From Rhodamnia argentea (lineage: Eukaryota; Streptophyta; Magnoliopsida; Myrtales; Myrtaceae), in contig NC_063152.1 of NCBI RefSeq assembly GCF_020921035.1, positions 18,428,001 to 18,492,000 on the forward strand: a DNA stretch of 64,000 nt, written 5' to 3'. The first letter of the stretch is position 1, and every line of letters starts with the position of its first letter. This document shows, one piece after another, positions 1-12,570 of the stretch. Both the position numbers and the translations under genes were made by a program. The notes beneath the pieces are model-generated. The model had not been told where the DNA came from. It ran no database searches and saw only the letters and a program-made list of their open reading frames with translations.

Positions 1-3000
1 ATGAAGACAAGCAATCTGAGAATGATAGATGGTTTGATGGACATCCAGTAAGGTCTTTCAAGGAGAATGAGCTTACATATCAACTTCATTGAATGTTGTC
101 AGCAAAGCAAATGTATTCTGAGAGTCCTTCAATCTTGCTGCGACCCGCTTACGAAGCCTTGTCATGGGAATCTGCATTTGCAGGGCTCACACCAAGTTAA
201 AAGCTAGAATATTAAAGTGGAAGAACTTTGGAGGACGAATATGAATCCTGGAAGACCTACACGTCTTTCTCTTTCCTTAGGAGGAAGCTGTGGTTCTGTT
301 GCAGACCGCTTGGCAGGAGGCGGTGGTGGAAGACTTGCTTTCGGCTTTTCAGCCACTGGAGCAGGTTCCGCTTTGGGCTTTTGCTTCTCCTCAACCTTTT
401 CAGCAGGACGAGGTGGAGGAGTAGCTTTCTCCCCTGCACTCTCAGATGGAGCCACGTGCGTAGCACCTTCACCAGACTGGGAAATCACGGCGATCTTTGT
501 TCCTGGTTCCACAGTTTCGCCTTCCTTGGCCACAAACTATCACTCACCCGACAGAAAAACCAAACTGAGAAATAAGAATAAGAAATATTCCCCAAACATT
601 TGAAGAAAAAGAATTAGCTAAAAGGAGAAGCACTGCCAGATTCACCTTCTGGATGACACCTGCTTCTGGACTGGCAACATCAATTGTCACCTGAGTGATA
701 AAATGCATGACAGTGGAAAGTAAATATATAATTTTGTATGACTAGACCAAACTGAAAAATAGGCATTAGTACACACATAGGGAATCAAATAGCAACACCA
801 AAATATGCTCCGACCAAATCTTTAGGTTATATTAAGCAGACCTTATCTGTTTCAATTTGAGCAATGGGTTCATCCACTTCAACCCTATCACCAGGATCTG
901 TCTCAAAAAGTCAGACATATAAAAAAGATGGAGAAAGAAACAGAGGCAGGAATATTTTAGAACAGCAGAAGAACTGATAGACAAACATAGAAAACATACT
1001 CTTCAAGAATTTTGCTAGAGTGCCATCAGTGATTGATTCTCCCATAAAGGGCACAACAGCATCAACCAAATCACCTTCATTAAAGAAACACGCAATAGGC
1101 ACCAATCAGGAAAACTCTTTCAATCAACACCAGTAAAAGATCAAAGATGATTAAATCTTACACCAAATATGAATTATCCAATATTCATCAAGTCAAAAGA
1201 CACATAGAACACAGTAAATTTAGCCATTATTTCACAGCTCTGCACTTGGAACTGTAAGATGAAGGATACACTATAACATAATCCAACTGTTCCTAAACAT
1301 CGCGTAACCATGCAGAAAAATGCTTGGACTGAAACTCCAGGAAATACATGAATTATAACGAGCCATAAGAAAACTGCAAAAAGACAGGCCCTCTCTGCTA
1401 AAACGTCTTACTATCCAGATTCACTAACTAAAAATTAGAAACTCACTGCCTATTTTAAATGATAATCAATCAAGCATTGAAATTGGACATGCTGATGCAG
1501 CTAACAAAATCATGCAAAAAGATATCTATTCCAACATTTATGTTTCTACCAACTGTTGGTGAAGATGGATTTTACAACTCAAATAAGAGTCGTAAAAGGT
1601 CAAGATTCTTCTTCATGTTTATTTAGTAAAGGTTTCGATGGAATTTGAGTATTATTATTTTTCTAAGTTTCCTTATATAGTTGTATTATTAGGATAATAT
1701 GTTTTCTATTTGAATTGTGTTTCTTATTCAGAGGTTTCCTATTTCATGTAGGAGTAGAACTTTTAAAATCTATAAATACAGTTGCAATTCTTTCATTTCA
1801 ATAGAGCTGGTTAATTTTTTAATTTTGCAAGTATTTGCTTTGGGGTATGTGATGCAATTCCTCTCTTAGGTTTGATACTTAAGAAACCCTTAGTGTTATA
1901 GCTTTGGGTGCGATGCCTCAAGTATTTATTTTGGATTATAAGTCATTGGAATTTCTCTTCATATCCACATTTGATTTGGCTCACTACCGTGGGACTCGTC
2001 ATCCTACATAACATGCTTTAACAAATTTCTTAACACACAAAACAAGCAAAAACCCTCAAAAAAGGCCCTCAAGTACCAATATAGATTTATGAATATCCTA
2101 AAACTGTTCGGGGCACATAAACAATGACATGCCTATCATATGATCTACAAAACACTAATTGCTATACCATTCTTGGAGAAAGAGGTCTTTCACTTAATTC
2201 ATATAGCTTTTGAAAGGAACTAAGCAGATTCTTCAATATCCTGGTTGTAAACTCTTCTCATGCAGCATGTGAAAACTACGAAAGCTAGAACGGACAAAGT
2301 TGTTCTCCAAGTCCTCCTTATCAATTGCTGAACAAAATTCAATTTACTTCAACTTGTCAAAAGACAATTTCAGAAATGCTATCATAATGGCTTCAGGAAA
2401 ATTGAAGAGCTATATTTTTTACACACGACTTATGCAAAAGGACATGAAGAATAACATAAAAAGGATTTGGACATCGCACCACTTTCCGTGGAAAACAACC
2501 TCCATTGCGGTAAGATTTCCACTGCTGGGTTATTGAAAGCAACTACCCTGTGCATCAAGCAAGTCATCTGTTCAAGACGCTTCACAGTATAAAACAGGGG
2601 ATCGGTGCCCTGCCCTTGGGAGGGCTGAGGGAGAAAAATTTCTCAGGGAACAAATGGACTGTAAAGGGAGCTGTTTCAGGTGCTCTCCCGAGCCCGCAGA
2701 TAAAAAGTTCCCCAGGAATCAAACCGTCAATATCACGAGATATTTCTGGAGTGAAAATTCAATAAAATACGAACCGAAAGCCAAATCTGAAGCCACAACT
2801 TTACCCCAAATAGCATATAAATCAAAGCATATATCCTGTTAACAACTCTAACAAACCATCGCCCCCACCCAAAATAACAAAGGCAAGGAAAAGAGCTCCT
2901 AAATAAACAGAATAGACAACAGAAAAACTCGCGGCAATACGGAATGGATTTTCATCCTCAGTGCAAATTTTAGTTGCATTGCTCTGTCACAGATTGCAAC

Positions 3001-3484
3001 AATTACAGCACCAGCAGAAAACTCAACAACAAATACTTCAAGAATTTTACAAGATGAATAACGTCACTGACCTCATTGACCTCGAACCCACTGAACATCC
3101 TGTCGGAACAGAAAAAGTTCACATCAACAAATATAAAATCCTATTTCACAAAACACAGACAAATGGCTAAGCTCAAAGTGAATACTCCTCATAGCGACGT
3201 GGCAAAAGTTGCGGACAGGTCCGCATCCTTGAAAAAGAACCACTCGTTCATCCCCAACTGAAGCAATCCTTCGCCCCGACGCTGCGGATCTGGATTTCAG
3301 CAGCGACTGTCCTAAACTCTGTGAACATGAACAGAGTACGGCCAATAAGGAATTCGCCGCCAAGGATCGCCAGCCCATGCAACACAACGAGAACTGAAAT
3401 CGAGAGCTCTAAAGACTCCATTACCGAAGCTGATGATGAGCCTCCTCCAGAAGCTAACCTTCGCCTCACGACACCCAACATCAT
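1..3484 (-). CDS. 2-oxoglutarate dehydrogenase E2 (dihydrolipoyl succinyltransferase), 5' part, split gene
   Basis: This is the E2 core subunit of the mitochondrial 2-oxoglutarate dehydrogenase complex, which passes succinyl groups from lipoyl-lysine to CoA in the TCA cycle. The ATG is at 3484. Exon 1 (3425-3484) codes for 20 residues beginning [12 protein letters not shown], a basic Ser-rich presequence. Exon 2 starts at 3318 ([14 protein letters not shown]) and ends near 3150, donor not resolved. The lipoyl domain follows: exon 1000-1074 ([18 protein letters not shown]), 842-897 ([19 protein letters not shown], with the lipoylated lysine in ETDKVT), 646-690 ([15 protein letters not shown]) and 261-536 (lipoyl end plus a Pro/Lys/Glu linker ending PPKERERR). 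Exon 77-171 starts the catalytic domain ([18 protein letters not shown]). The phases of these lipoyl-to-catalytic exons agree. The rest, including the catalytic His, lies beyond the left edge. One or more exons between 1075 and 3150 were not found. Family assignment is firm; the 5' splicing is not. Confidence 0.9.
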
Positions 3485-4640
3485 GAACTCGATCTTTCTG
3501 CTGAAACACGAACGAACCCAGAACAAAATGTTCAGACAACAAACGACCCAACAACATAAATGAACAGAAAACAAACAATCAAAGCATCAGCTCGTGATCT
3601 CGCACCAATCCAACACCTATGTCTTCCTCTCTCTCAATCAAGCTTCACCGAGACCCACTGCTGAGAAAGACCCGCGATTCGGGGCGCTCAACTCTTTCTT
3701 CTCTGATTCGCAGTCTCGTGGCCGATCGGAGATGAGCGGCTGTGCTTGAGGAATTCCTGTGTCCTCTCTAGGTTTTTCGAGAGGAAAGCACGTAGCAAGC
3801 GAAATTGGCTAGATTAACGTGCAGAAGCTTTTCAGGAAGCTGACTTTCAAATTAGGAAGAAAAATGAGATAAAAAGGGAATAAAAGGAGTCGTGCGAATA
3901 TAAGCCAACCGAGCTGCGGTCTCAATGCGCAATTACGGGTCTGCCCCTTAACCTTTACGTTTCGATGATGATTCAGACAAAAGCCAAGACATAAATCACC
4001 CTCATTTCATTTGTACCGTAGGTATAGTTCAGCCAAGACCAGGTCGCTCAAACGAAAAATGATCATGGTTCAAATCCAACATATGTTCGACGACGATGAC
4101 GGAACTCCTATGATGATGCTATAGGAGTTATCCGATCATTCCGTCTTATTTATTTGTCAAGTTAAGACGGAAATTTTCTTGTCAAATGGGCTTGGGGTTC
4201 CTTTGAATTGAAAAAACACAAAAGAAAAAGAAATAAAGACGGGATATGCTGATACTCTTTTGAGTAGAATTGACCAAATTACGTTATGAACGATGAATCC
4301 AATCAAGAATGTAATCAGTTCATTTTTTTATTTGAAGCGTAACGTAATTGGTTTACGTAAAGAGTGTGTTTTGGCTCTTTAGTGGGGACATATGATTCGT
4401 CGTTTGCTCTTGATAGGCATTTGGCACCATGACTAAGCATAACTTTTTTATGTTTGTGCCGCCTAAGACAAATACCAGTGTTTATCCTTATTGATTCAAT
4501 AGAAATCCGGGAGAGAAACATTAAACTGAGAAAGCAAGTGATCCGAAGAGAGAGAATCGGCTACTGGGAGACATTAGCGTGAATAGTATGTCAATACTCA
4601 TAGCATTGGAAGTTCATGGATCACGTAACTTGTTTTCTTG
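3485..4640 (-). promoter_or_regulatory. upstream region of the E2 gene
   Basis: This is non-coding DNA directly upstream of the dehydrogenase E2 start codon. The first 250 bases are rich in CT/GA tracts, as in many plant 5' leaders. I see no clear TATA box, which is common for housekeeping genes. No gene is visible up to the transposon nest at about 4.64 kb. Confidence 0.4.
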
Positions 4641-7600
4641 GTCCAAAAAGTTCTAAACCTATTGCAGTTCTACCAATTCAATCATAATATTTAAGTTGGT
4701 CAATCGAGTCCTAAACCTTTTCGGGTTTGCCAATTCAATCATAAACATTTAATTTGGTCAATCAAGTCCTCAACCTTTTAAGGTTTTGCCAATTGAGCCT
4801 TTTTTTTTGTCGAAAAGTTTTTCCAAATGAGTTCATCCGGTCAATTTCGGCAAAAAATTGCTAATATGGACGCGACCTTCTTACATGGCACTATCGATAT
4901 TGACGTGAACAAAAAATAATAATATTTTAATGTTATTTTCGAATTATTTATTTATTTATTTTATTTTCGCTTTTCATCCTTTTCTTCTATTTTTCTTTAT
5001 GTTTTTTTCTCTTTTCTTCCCTTCTTCCTTCTGCCTGACCATCGATGAGCCCAGCAATGGTTGTTGAAGGTTGTCGGTCTCAAGCAAGGGCCGCCTTACC
5101 TAGCCCTTGGCAAGGGTTGCCCTCACCTAGTTTGCATCGACCGTTCTCGCTTGGGCTAGCGTGTAACGACTTCGGGATCAACCCGTTAGTTTACCCAATT
5201 AGATACCACTTGTTTACCAAATTGAGAACTATCACGGAAACGCATAGGTGGGTTTGTGTGGTAATAGCAGATGTTGCAACTTTCAAGATATACATAAATA
5301 CAAATAATCCGACGTCATCATTATATATAGACACACACATATCATTATATCTTATATCACGTATGTACACCTTGTACGACCTTCTGTTCACTCTTTTGCA
5401 AACAAAATTCAAAAGAGGTTACTTACTCTCATACTCTCTCGGCTATCACACGACTCCACACCCACATCACAAAGCTCCACTCCCTCAACGTCACGATGTA
5501 CATATGCATATGGTTAGGCTAGCCGAACAGAGGAGATCATGGTGAAATCATTAGTTTCCTGAAAAATGAAGGATGAGCACATAGTCCAATAAGAAAAAGT
5601 ATTAGTTCCAAGATAGAGTAGAAGTTATAACATCCGACGTCATGAACCACTAAACTATTATGTGATTCATTACTCAAATTCATCAAGCACGACATTAATT
5701 ATAGTAACAAAGATACCCTTTAATGAATGCCATAACTTTTCTTTTTACTTTCGGGTTTTCATTTCCCGAACCTTTCACTAATCATAATTCAATAAAAGCA
5801 ATATACATTCTTTTCTTTTCACTTTCTTGGGCATCCTTTTTCCTAAGGTTGTAACAGGACTTTTGATACCAAGCAATGTCGTCACTTTATGTATTGGAGG
5901 CACATTAGTTCAATCACTTGATAAATGATGTCTACGCCATCGCCTCAAGTAAACTTTAGCGGATGACGGCACTCAATTCCGTTGTCGCAAGCGACAGCCA
6001 CTTTAAATTACATCGTTTACCCCCGACCCCTACCCGATAGCTTTTTGAGCTAATGTAGGCAATCATTGTTTTTTAATGCCAATCACGTACTTGCATACGC
6101 ATAATCTCTTAATTATTTTTTATTAAGATTATCATGCCATCACACATTTTAAGAAAATTCATATACCGCGTGCAACAAGTACCGATACACACAAGAATGA
6201 GTTGTTTCTTAATCTTCCTTTAGTAAGTTCATACACACGTTCTGACATGCATTTCATCTAATGCATAAAGGAATAACCATGCATCCTCTTCAAGAGGCAT
6301 TAACTTAACACCCCTATTTCAAAACTAGAAATCCCCTACCTTTTTCGACGTAGAATTACCCGAGAACACACAAGGGACGAGTGAGATCGTAGCCGAACAA
6401 GTAAGAACACGTGAGAAATGAGAGGGCTAGGCATGAGAGGGAAATGGCATAAGGGAGGGGCAGATGGCGTGAGAAAGGAAAGGGAGAGGGAGAGCACGTG
6501 AGAAGAGAGAAAAAGGAAGAGATAATGGTTGGCTATGGGAATTTAATGAGACCTTGCCTCTATTTATAGTAGTTTTCTAGCTTCTTCCGCAAGTTTCTAA
6601 TATGAAATGTATTTATTACATCTTGAATTTTTGTAACTTCTTTTTCAAGTTTCACTAATGAGCTTGCTTCCCATTGGTCCACTTGTTTAAGCTAGTTATC
6701 TTATATTTCTAGGCTGGCTACTTATCCTCATTTGATTGGTCCACTTGTATGGTTAATAATGAACCCTTTCTTTTGCTTTAATACTTGAAAGTGACATTGA
6801 TTTTATCCTAGCATTAATTACTTGAAAGTGACATTGATCTTATCCTATCAATAAATGCTTGAAAATGGCATTTAGGCCGCGCATGGTAACCATTCTAATT
6901 CTGAAAACCGATTTCGATTAAAATGATTTTTTCTGATTCTGTTCCTAAATGAGTTTTAGAGAATCGGAATGCATTTGATAACCGCTCAAAATTTTTATTC
7001 CTGGAATAGAAACTCGTTTGATAACCGCACAAAATTTCTGTTTCAAAAAACTGTTTCTCTTCCTAATTTTGTTCATTTAAGTCAAATGAAAAAAAAATTA
7101 ATATACATTATTTTTTTTAGCATGTCATAAATGAAATACAAATTTGAATAGACGACGTTTGAAGTCGATTGAAAAGAATAATTTAATTTTTTCACTTAGA
7201 TTTAATTTTTCACTAAAACTAATGAAATCAACATTATGTAAGCCAAGTCATTTGCTCGGCCGTTTCAAATGTGCATACGAATGAAGAATTTGACAAGTAT
7301 AATGGAAGGTGGATCCATTCTTGCACTGAGTAATATGGAGGAGGCGTTTAAACCCAAACAAAAGTCAAACATATCAAAAACTTGAAGCAAAATCATTAAA
7401 TGCGGGTTCTTTGTTTAGCTTATTCGGCTTTTGGCGTCGTCTAACTACGGTATTAGCTACGTGACGCACATATTGTCAATGCCATGTATAATCAATTTTT
7501 TGATTTTATAACTATTATGAACTACGTAACTAAATTTTCCACTACACGGTAAATTAACTATTTTCCGTATCCTATGTATTTCAACTTAGAGCAGTGGAAA

Positions 7601-8529
7601 AAGTAATTAAAAAAAAAGTTGGACAAAGACAAACTCCATGGAAGTATCCTAAATTGACTTTCGTCGACTTTTTATCTCCTTCCACATTTAGGCACTCTAC
7701 TCTATAACTTGATGAAACCATAATTAGTGATTTCGACATGTCTTTAGAGATTGGTTGAAGTAAATGTTTGAATACCTTATCAAGTCAAAAACCAAAGAAA
7801 AGAAAACAACCCAAATACCAACTTCACACAAAACTGTTTGAATACCCAGGAAGTGTTTCCCCAATCGACAATAAGATGATGGAAGCTCCTTTGAGATGGT
7901 GTGATCATGTTGAAGGACATTTGAAAACCCCGGTGACAAGAGGTGAGCAAGATATGAAAACACTGTTATAAAGGGCGAGGGAAGACCAAGAAGGATGTGG
8001 AACTAAAAGCGTTTAGAGAGGATCTAATACAGGATTGAACACAAGGATTCATATAGCCGACTTTGCTTAGATGAGTAAGACTCGGTTTATTGTGGTTGTT
8101 GCTGGGTAGATTAGTAATAGCACTCACATGTTTAAAGTTGGAAGTGTGGTAAATATGCGTGCTTGACGAGGAATTTTGCACAGTAAGAAACAATTCATGG
8201 CTATGGCACACACAAGCCATTACATAATGACAGTGTCACCCCGCTTCTCCATTTGTCAAGTTACTATCAAGTGAATTTGACTGGAATTAAATCCTTGGTG
8301 CACATGCATTCAATATTTCCTAGGTGCTTAAAAGAGTAGACGTTAAAAAACATTTAAGAAAACAGAAAAGAAGAAAGCAGAGGAAAAAGTATAAGCAAAT
8401 CATTGATGGAGATAGAGAAATGAAAACAAAGACAATTCAAGCTTCATAATAAATGTTTTGCTTGCTACAATAAACATAAATCTTGCAAAGTTCTACAAAA
8501 ATAAGATTACAAAAATAAGAAACACAAAG

Positions 8530-9760
8530 TCATGGAATTTCATCCATATCGTTGTCTCTTGCCATTTGATTTGCAATACTTTTCCTTAGCATGTTTATCT
8601 CGGAGGCCTCCTCATGAAAAATATCATCTGCAACCTCTTCTTGTATAGGTCCACATGGGTAGTCCGGATCACCATATCGGGAAAAGTTTTTGTCCATCTT
8701 GTCTTGGTCACGAATGTAATTATGAAGAGCACAACATGCAATGACAATACGTGCTTGCTTACGAATTGTAAATGGAGACTTATGTCTCAAAATGGAAAAA
8801 TGATTTTTCAATGCCCCAAATGACCTCTCAATGACATTCCTTAGTGAAGAGTGCCTATGGTTAAACAATTCTCTTGCTGTTACGGGTCGTCTCCCTCTAC
8901 CCCTATAATCGTTGATATGATACCGTTCACCTTTAAATGGAGTTAAAAATCCCGGAAGTGCAGCATAACCAGAATCTAGCCCGTAGTATTTATCTATAAT
9001 AAGGTATATGAACATTTGTTATGATATGCAGTTACAATATAAATGTAGAGAACATTACTCGTTATGGACAAAGCAAATACCTGGTGGTGGATGAGGAAAT
9101 TGTAGCCGAGGAGTCTCTAGTGCTGCCGAGAGGACTCGACAATCGTTCGCGGATCCTTCCCACCCAAGATACACGAAAGTAAATTTCATATCAAATGAAC
9201 AAACACACAGCACATTTTGGGTGGTAGTCCCTTTCCCGCCTCTATACGGGATTTGCTTCGACACAGGGACACAAGCATTAATGTGAGTGCCATCAATAGC
9301 ACCTATGCAGCCCTGCGATTTCATGAAAGTCTACTATTATGCAAGATTATCAACTATATGTATTTGATGGTGTAACAAAGTTATGAAAATCATACCTTGA
9401 AGTAGCGTCTATGGTTACGATCCATAAGAATCTCCTCCGGAATATCATCAAATGAAGGTGGTTTGATAATCTCTTTTGTCAGTTTCAAAAATGCTTTCAG
9501 CACATTAGTGAAATACGTGCTGATTGTTTGTCCCGAATGTTGGAATCTCTAACATAAATCTCTATTAGAGTTACCATGACCAATCAAAGATAAGAAAATC
9601 CCAACTTGTTCATCTATCTTAATATAACGGCTATCTTTCAACCAACCTCTTGCCCTCATCAAATCACATAGATTCAGAAAAACATGTCTCTCCAATCTAA
9701 AGGCTTCATATACTTTATCGGAATGTCCACAAAGAATCTCCCTTACCCATCTGCTCCTAA
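8530..9760 (-). pseudogene. PIF/Harbinger (HARBI1-like) DDE transposase, damaged
   Basis: The transposase of the surrounding element. Readable exons are roughly 9397-9760 (N-terminal region with MDRNHRRYFK at its end), 9081-9312 (GCIGAIDGTHINACVPVSK) and 8530-8993 (DKYYGLDSGYAALPGFLTPF onward). The introns have GT-AG ends and compatible phases. The DDE triad is present: Asp in GAIDGTH, Asp in GLDSGY, Glu in NVIERSFG. The protein ends in an acidic tail. An in-frame TAG at 9549-9551, just before RFQHSG where the family usually has Gln, interrupts the N-terminal exon, and no clean start codon joins it. I therefore call it a pseudogene, although the catalytic half is open. Confidence 0.85.
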
Positions 9761-10185
9761 CAATTGATTGTCTCTAATAGGTTCTTTCGTATGCATGGAC
9801 ATGTCCATTACAACAATACCCAACCATGCTAATATTATGTCAATATCGGTCTCATCCAAGTAATGATCACCTGGTGTTACTTGGCCATTTGACTCACTAT
9901 TTTGTCCCCCTTCCATAGTACCTATGCCATCACACAAATACAAGAACACTAATATAGATATCTAGGGAAAAAAAACTAATAACAACCAATAACATAAATC
10001 GGAAAGCGAAAGCAAATCAAATATAACAATCACGGAAGGAAAATATCATACCCATACCACCATACAAGTAAAAGAGTCTCAACATGAATATCTTTAAAAA
10101 CCAAATAACATCGTAACATAAGTCATAAAGTAAATTAAAACCAAACATAGAAATCACATGCAATTCTTAATACATTTTCTAACAT

Positions 10186-11154
10186 CTACTGAAGACGTTG
10201 GAGAAGTCCATTTCTCAATTCGGTTGGAGTTTGGATGAAAGCCTCCCTCCATGTGGCACTATCCATTGCTCGTTCTAGTGCTTTGTGGTAAAGATCCACA
10301 TCCAACTCAAGTATGCTAAGTAGGACATTAATCACAGCAGATATGGAGAAGGGGTCTACGGGTGGTAATGTGACTTGTGAGGTGGCAGCAGATTCACTTT
10401 GTTGACTTGCCCTGGATTTAATCATTTCTTGTAAGGCTTTGCATGTGTTGGAAATTTCACATGCTTTACTCTTTCTTCTCCTCTTAGTATTTGGAGTTCT
10501 ATACAAGTTGTGCTGTCCACTTGTAAAGACTTCCTCATCGATGGGGTGTTCACCAAAGTCGTTTGGATCATCGTCCGCATGACCACCACGATCGCCACCT
10601 TCCTCTGACTCCACCAAATCTTTGGCATTTCCTAGTGCTTGCTTGCCAGTAGCATACGTATCACCAAATACAATGGATAGCGCGGAATACCGAGGAAATC
10701 CATCCTTCTTGAACTTTGCCCGATCGGCATTATCCCGCAATTTTCACAATAATGATATACTTCAGCAACACAAACAAACCTCTTAAAATACACATATGTA
10801 CTAGAACAATATAAACAAAAGTTAAATGATACCTTGATGTGAAGTTCCCATATACTTGGATCATCCACAATAACTGTTTTATTCACATTATCCCAGCCAA
10901 ATCCAGATTGTGTCAGAAGCTTCTTAAAGCTGCCAAATAATCTTCTCAATTTGTTCATCTTGTTCTTCATTTGTGACGACTTATATTGGCGTCTTGCCCG
11001 ACTATTAAATTCAGCAAGTATGGTTTTCCACCCTGCTATGTTGAAAGTACAAGAGGTACGATTTCCCTTTTTTACCTCTTCTACCATCAAACTTATAAAA
11101 ATGTTGGTCACATGGTCGGTCCACTTTACATTATATGTATCTTTCTCGGATGCC
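10186..11154 (-). CDS. Myb/SANT-like protein of the Harbinger element (ORF1-type)
   Basis: This is the accessory DNA-binding protein that PIF/Harbinger elements encode beside the transposase. Exon 1 (about 10832-11154) begins MASEKDTYNVKWTDHV and carries a Myb/SANT-like domain with WTDH...W...F and a second half ending DDPSIWELHIK. A donor GTATCATT follows. Exon 2 continues with DNADRAKFKKDGFPRYSALS and IVFGDTYATGK, the usual continuation of this family, then an acidic linker and a basic KRRRKSK patch. The expected acceptor before DNADRA reads CGG instead of CAG, with a TGA just upstream, so splicing may be broken. It is possibly a pseudogene. Confidence 0.7.
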
Positions 11155-12426
11155 ATGACTACTGCCATGGCTACCACATGTAACCATAACATAGTCATAA
11201 CATTGTAACATAAATACTAGAACAATTCTTTTAAGAAAAAGGTATAAAGATTCAGACTTTGGGTTTGTATCCACCCACATATGTATTCAGCATTTACAAA
11301 TTAAAGAAAAAAACACATTATACTCGCTGCAAAAAAGATGTCACGTAACAAAACTAACTTTTGTAACAAATTCTCGAAAAGGGATACGAGCACAACCCAC
11401 AGCAAACAGAGACGAACACAAAATATGAGCATCATCAAGTGTTTCTTCTCTCTCTCTAACATGATTCATATCTCCCGCTAAGGTAAATATCCCCACCCGT
11501 ATTCCCCTATATCGATAGGTTGTTTGGTTCAACAAGTAAGAAGTCAAGGTACTTCCTTGCTTCTTCCACAATCAAAAAGTCATGAAAAAGTTATACACGA
11601 ATTTAAACATCAAGATGTAGATTTCATAACAGATTTGATAAATTTATGTGTCAAATAAATGTCAACTTCCAGTCCTCAAGAATAGAAGTGTAATCGAAAT
11701 AGAGCAAAATCCATTCCGGAATTCCGGAGGGGGAATGATGGGAGGTTTAGTGGAGGTAAAAGTCCATGAGAGTCAGGCCACTAGAAGCCCCTGTTAATAG
11801 CAAAACGAAAGCTCTCCGAAAATTTCCAGACACTTATCCCAAAATTTATTCAATCGGTTCGGGTACACCCATGTCTCTAATTAGCTCCATGTATAAGGAT
11901 TCTGGTCTGACTTAGCTACTCCGCTTGAGAAATGTAGAAGTAGACCTCATCTAGTCTATTTTCTTTTCATTTACCACAAAACTTAGCAACTAATTGCTCG
12001 CAATATAAGCACATTGCCTACTCTCCAGAATAAATCCCAACAACGATTCCCGACCTTATTGCAATATCTTGGAACCGACGCAATCTCATCGCTCCGATCA
12101 ACATGCCACTACAACCTCACGATGAAGACTTCTTACGTCATCCGTGTACGCAACAAACCAACAGTTTATTTTTAAAGCCAATCTCACCCAGTAGCCCTGA
12201 AAAAAAAATCAACCGGACTATTCATCTTAACATCTAGTTGACCTCCAAAAGAAAACCTTTCGCAAAATTCCAGCTCAAGACCATCAAAGCTAGCGAGATC
12301 GAGTAAAATTGCAGAATCAAACTCCCAACAAGGAAAAAAAAGAATGAATAGATGTGGACGAGCACGAGGAAAGCGCACGAATGAAGATAAATACGACCAC
12401 GCAAATAAAAATAAAAACAACACGGA

Positions 12427-12570
12427 ATGAGGGCAACACTCGGCCGAGCTCGATTAGGGCTACCCTTGCCCGGATCGGCGAGGGCTACGCTCGGCCGAGC
12501 CCGATTAGGGCCTAATCGAGCTTGGCCGAGCATCGCCCTCACCGATCTCGGGGAGGGATGCCCTTATTGG
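12427..12570. repeat. GC-rich direct and inverted repeats inside the Harbinger element
   Basis: Two copies of a unit built on GGGCTACCCTTGCC / GGGCTACGCTCGGCCGAGC and an inverted copy (CCTAATCGAGCTTGGCCGAGC) lie within about 140 bases. They can fold into a strong stem. The short ORFs here are by-products of the repeat. Confidence 0.5.

Noticed and set aside
217-603. Plus-strand ORFs over the dehydrogenase E2 linker exon
   Set aside because: They are shadows of the Pro/Lys/Glu-rich linker, whose minus-strand frame fits the E2 protein and its exon phases.
5045-5545. Plus-strand ORF of 166 codons
   Set aside because: It crosses the boundary between the MULE-like arm and the solo LTR and shows no domain.
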